Below are positions 6,208 through 6,396 of a stretch of DNA of 6,396 bases, piece after piece; position 1 is the first letter of the stretch; each line of letters begins with the position of its first letter. Made by a program: the position numbers and the translations under genes. Location: positions 1 through 6,396 of the forward strand of contig JAFZRK010000098.1 of the NCBI GenBank assembly GCA_017619905.1, read 5' to 3'. The DNA comes from Bacillota bacterium. Its GTDB lineage: Bacteria; Bacillota; Clostridia; Peptostreptococcales; Anaerovoracaceae. The notes under the pieces are model-generated. The model saw only the letters and a list, made by a program, of their open reading frames with translations, was not told where the DNA came from and made no database searches.

Positions 6208-6396
6208 CTATTTCTCTATTGCCTTTCCGCAGTGGTAGGCGATCATGCGCTGGACTCTCCAGTCGCTGCCAAGCCCGGCAACGCGGCAGGTCACCTTAAT
6301 GCCGGCTTTTTCGAAGACGCTCTTCCAGGAGTCGTCATCGTCTCCGGCCATGTCGTTGGCGGCGTGGTCGCCGGCAACTATCATGAGCGGGGAGAG
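6208..6396 (-). CDS. cbiK: Sirohydrochlorin cobaltochelatase (CbiK type), C-terminal fragment
   Basis: The minus strand is open from the window edge (6396) to a TAG stop at 6208-6210, giving the last 62 residues of a protein whose start lies outside. It reads MIVAGDHAANDMAGDDDDSW, then KSVFEKAGIKV and CRVAGLGSDWRVQRMI. The GDHA.NDMA.D..DSWK block is characteristic of CbiK, the class II chelatase that inserts Co2+ into sirohydrochlorin in the anaerobic cobalamin pathway. The His in GDHA (codon 6364-6366) matches the second metal-binding His of the family. Without the N-terminus it cannot be told whether this copy is cytoplasmic or exported, or whether the first metal-binding His is present. 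It converges on the riboswitch-controlled genes across a shared terminator, which supports a cobalt or tetrapyrrole theme. A related chelatase for another metal remains possible. Confidence 0.88.
   Translation of the reverse strand, partial: LSPLMIVAGDHAANDMAGDDDDSWKSVFEKAGIKVTCRVAGLGSDWRVQRMIAYHCGKAIEK

Noticed and set aside
1..6396. Mobile elements, CRISPR arrays, tRNA or rRNA genes
   Set aside because: I found no transposase or integrase coding frame, no regularly spaced direct repeats with unique spacers, and no tRNA or rRNA signature. The repeats present are in-frame protein repeats.

Overview
The window looks like a stretch of chromosome from a strictly anaerobic, moderately GC-rich Gram-positive bacterium of the Clostridia type. 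The reasons are an oxygen-sensitive glycyl radical enzyme, a lipoprotein, a sortase-type surface protein with a cell-wall sorting tail, AGGAGG-type ribosome binding sites and an AdoCbl-type riboswitch. I cannot name a species from the sequence.

Layout. (1) Positions 1-2352, plus strand: a glycyl radical enzyme of the pyruvate formate-lyase-like superfamily. Its 5' end lies outside the window and it closes with an intrinsic terminator at 2371-2404. Its substrate class is unclear; the usual Gly-Cys-x-Glu active-site motif reads Gly-Cys-Leu-Asp. (2) Positions 2405-2761: a regulatory leader with an extended -10 promoter, a complete cobalamin riboswitch (2489-2652), and an expression platform ending in a terminator hairpin just before a strong ribosome binding site. 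(3) Positions 2762-3844: a 360-residue lipoprotein with two beta-rich extracellular domains joined by a Gly/Ser/Gln/Asp/Lys repeat linker. (4) Positions 3914-6130: a 738-residue exported surface protein with three copies of a domain also present in the lipoprotein, two copies of a helical repeat, and an NPATGD sortase signal, membrane segment and basic tail. (5) Positions 6164-6198: a strong bidirectional terminator. (6) Positions 6208-6396, minus strand: the C-terminal 62 residues of a CbiK-type sirohydrochlorin cobaltochelatase converging on the surface-protein gene.

How it may work together. The riboswitch most likely controls the lipoprotein and, through a 69-base gap without a convincing terminator, the sortase-anchored protein. 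Both are exported and share a repeated domain. The lipoprotein also carries a NEAT-like C-terminal domain, and the next gene is a cobalt chelatase. The best reading is a cobalamin-responsive cell-surface system for capturing a corrinoid, tetrapyrrole or cobalt, handing ligand from a wall-anchored receptor to a membrane-tethered lipoprotein. This function is inferred from context; neither surface protein has a proven ligand. The glycyl radical enzyme appears to be a separate transcription unit.
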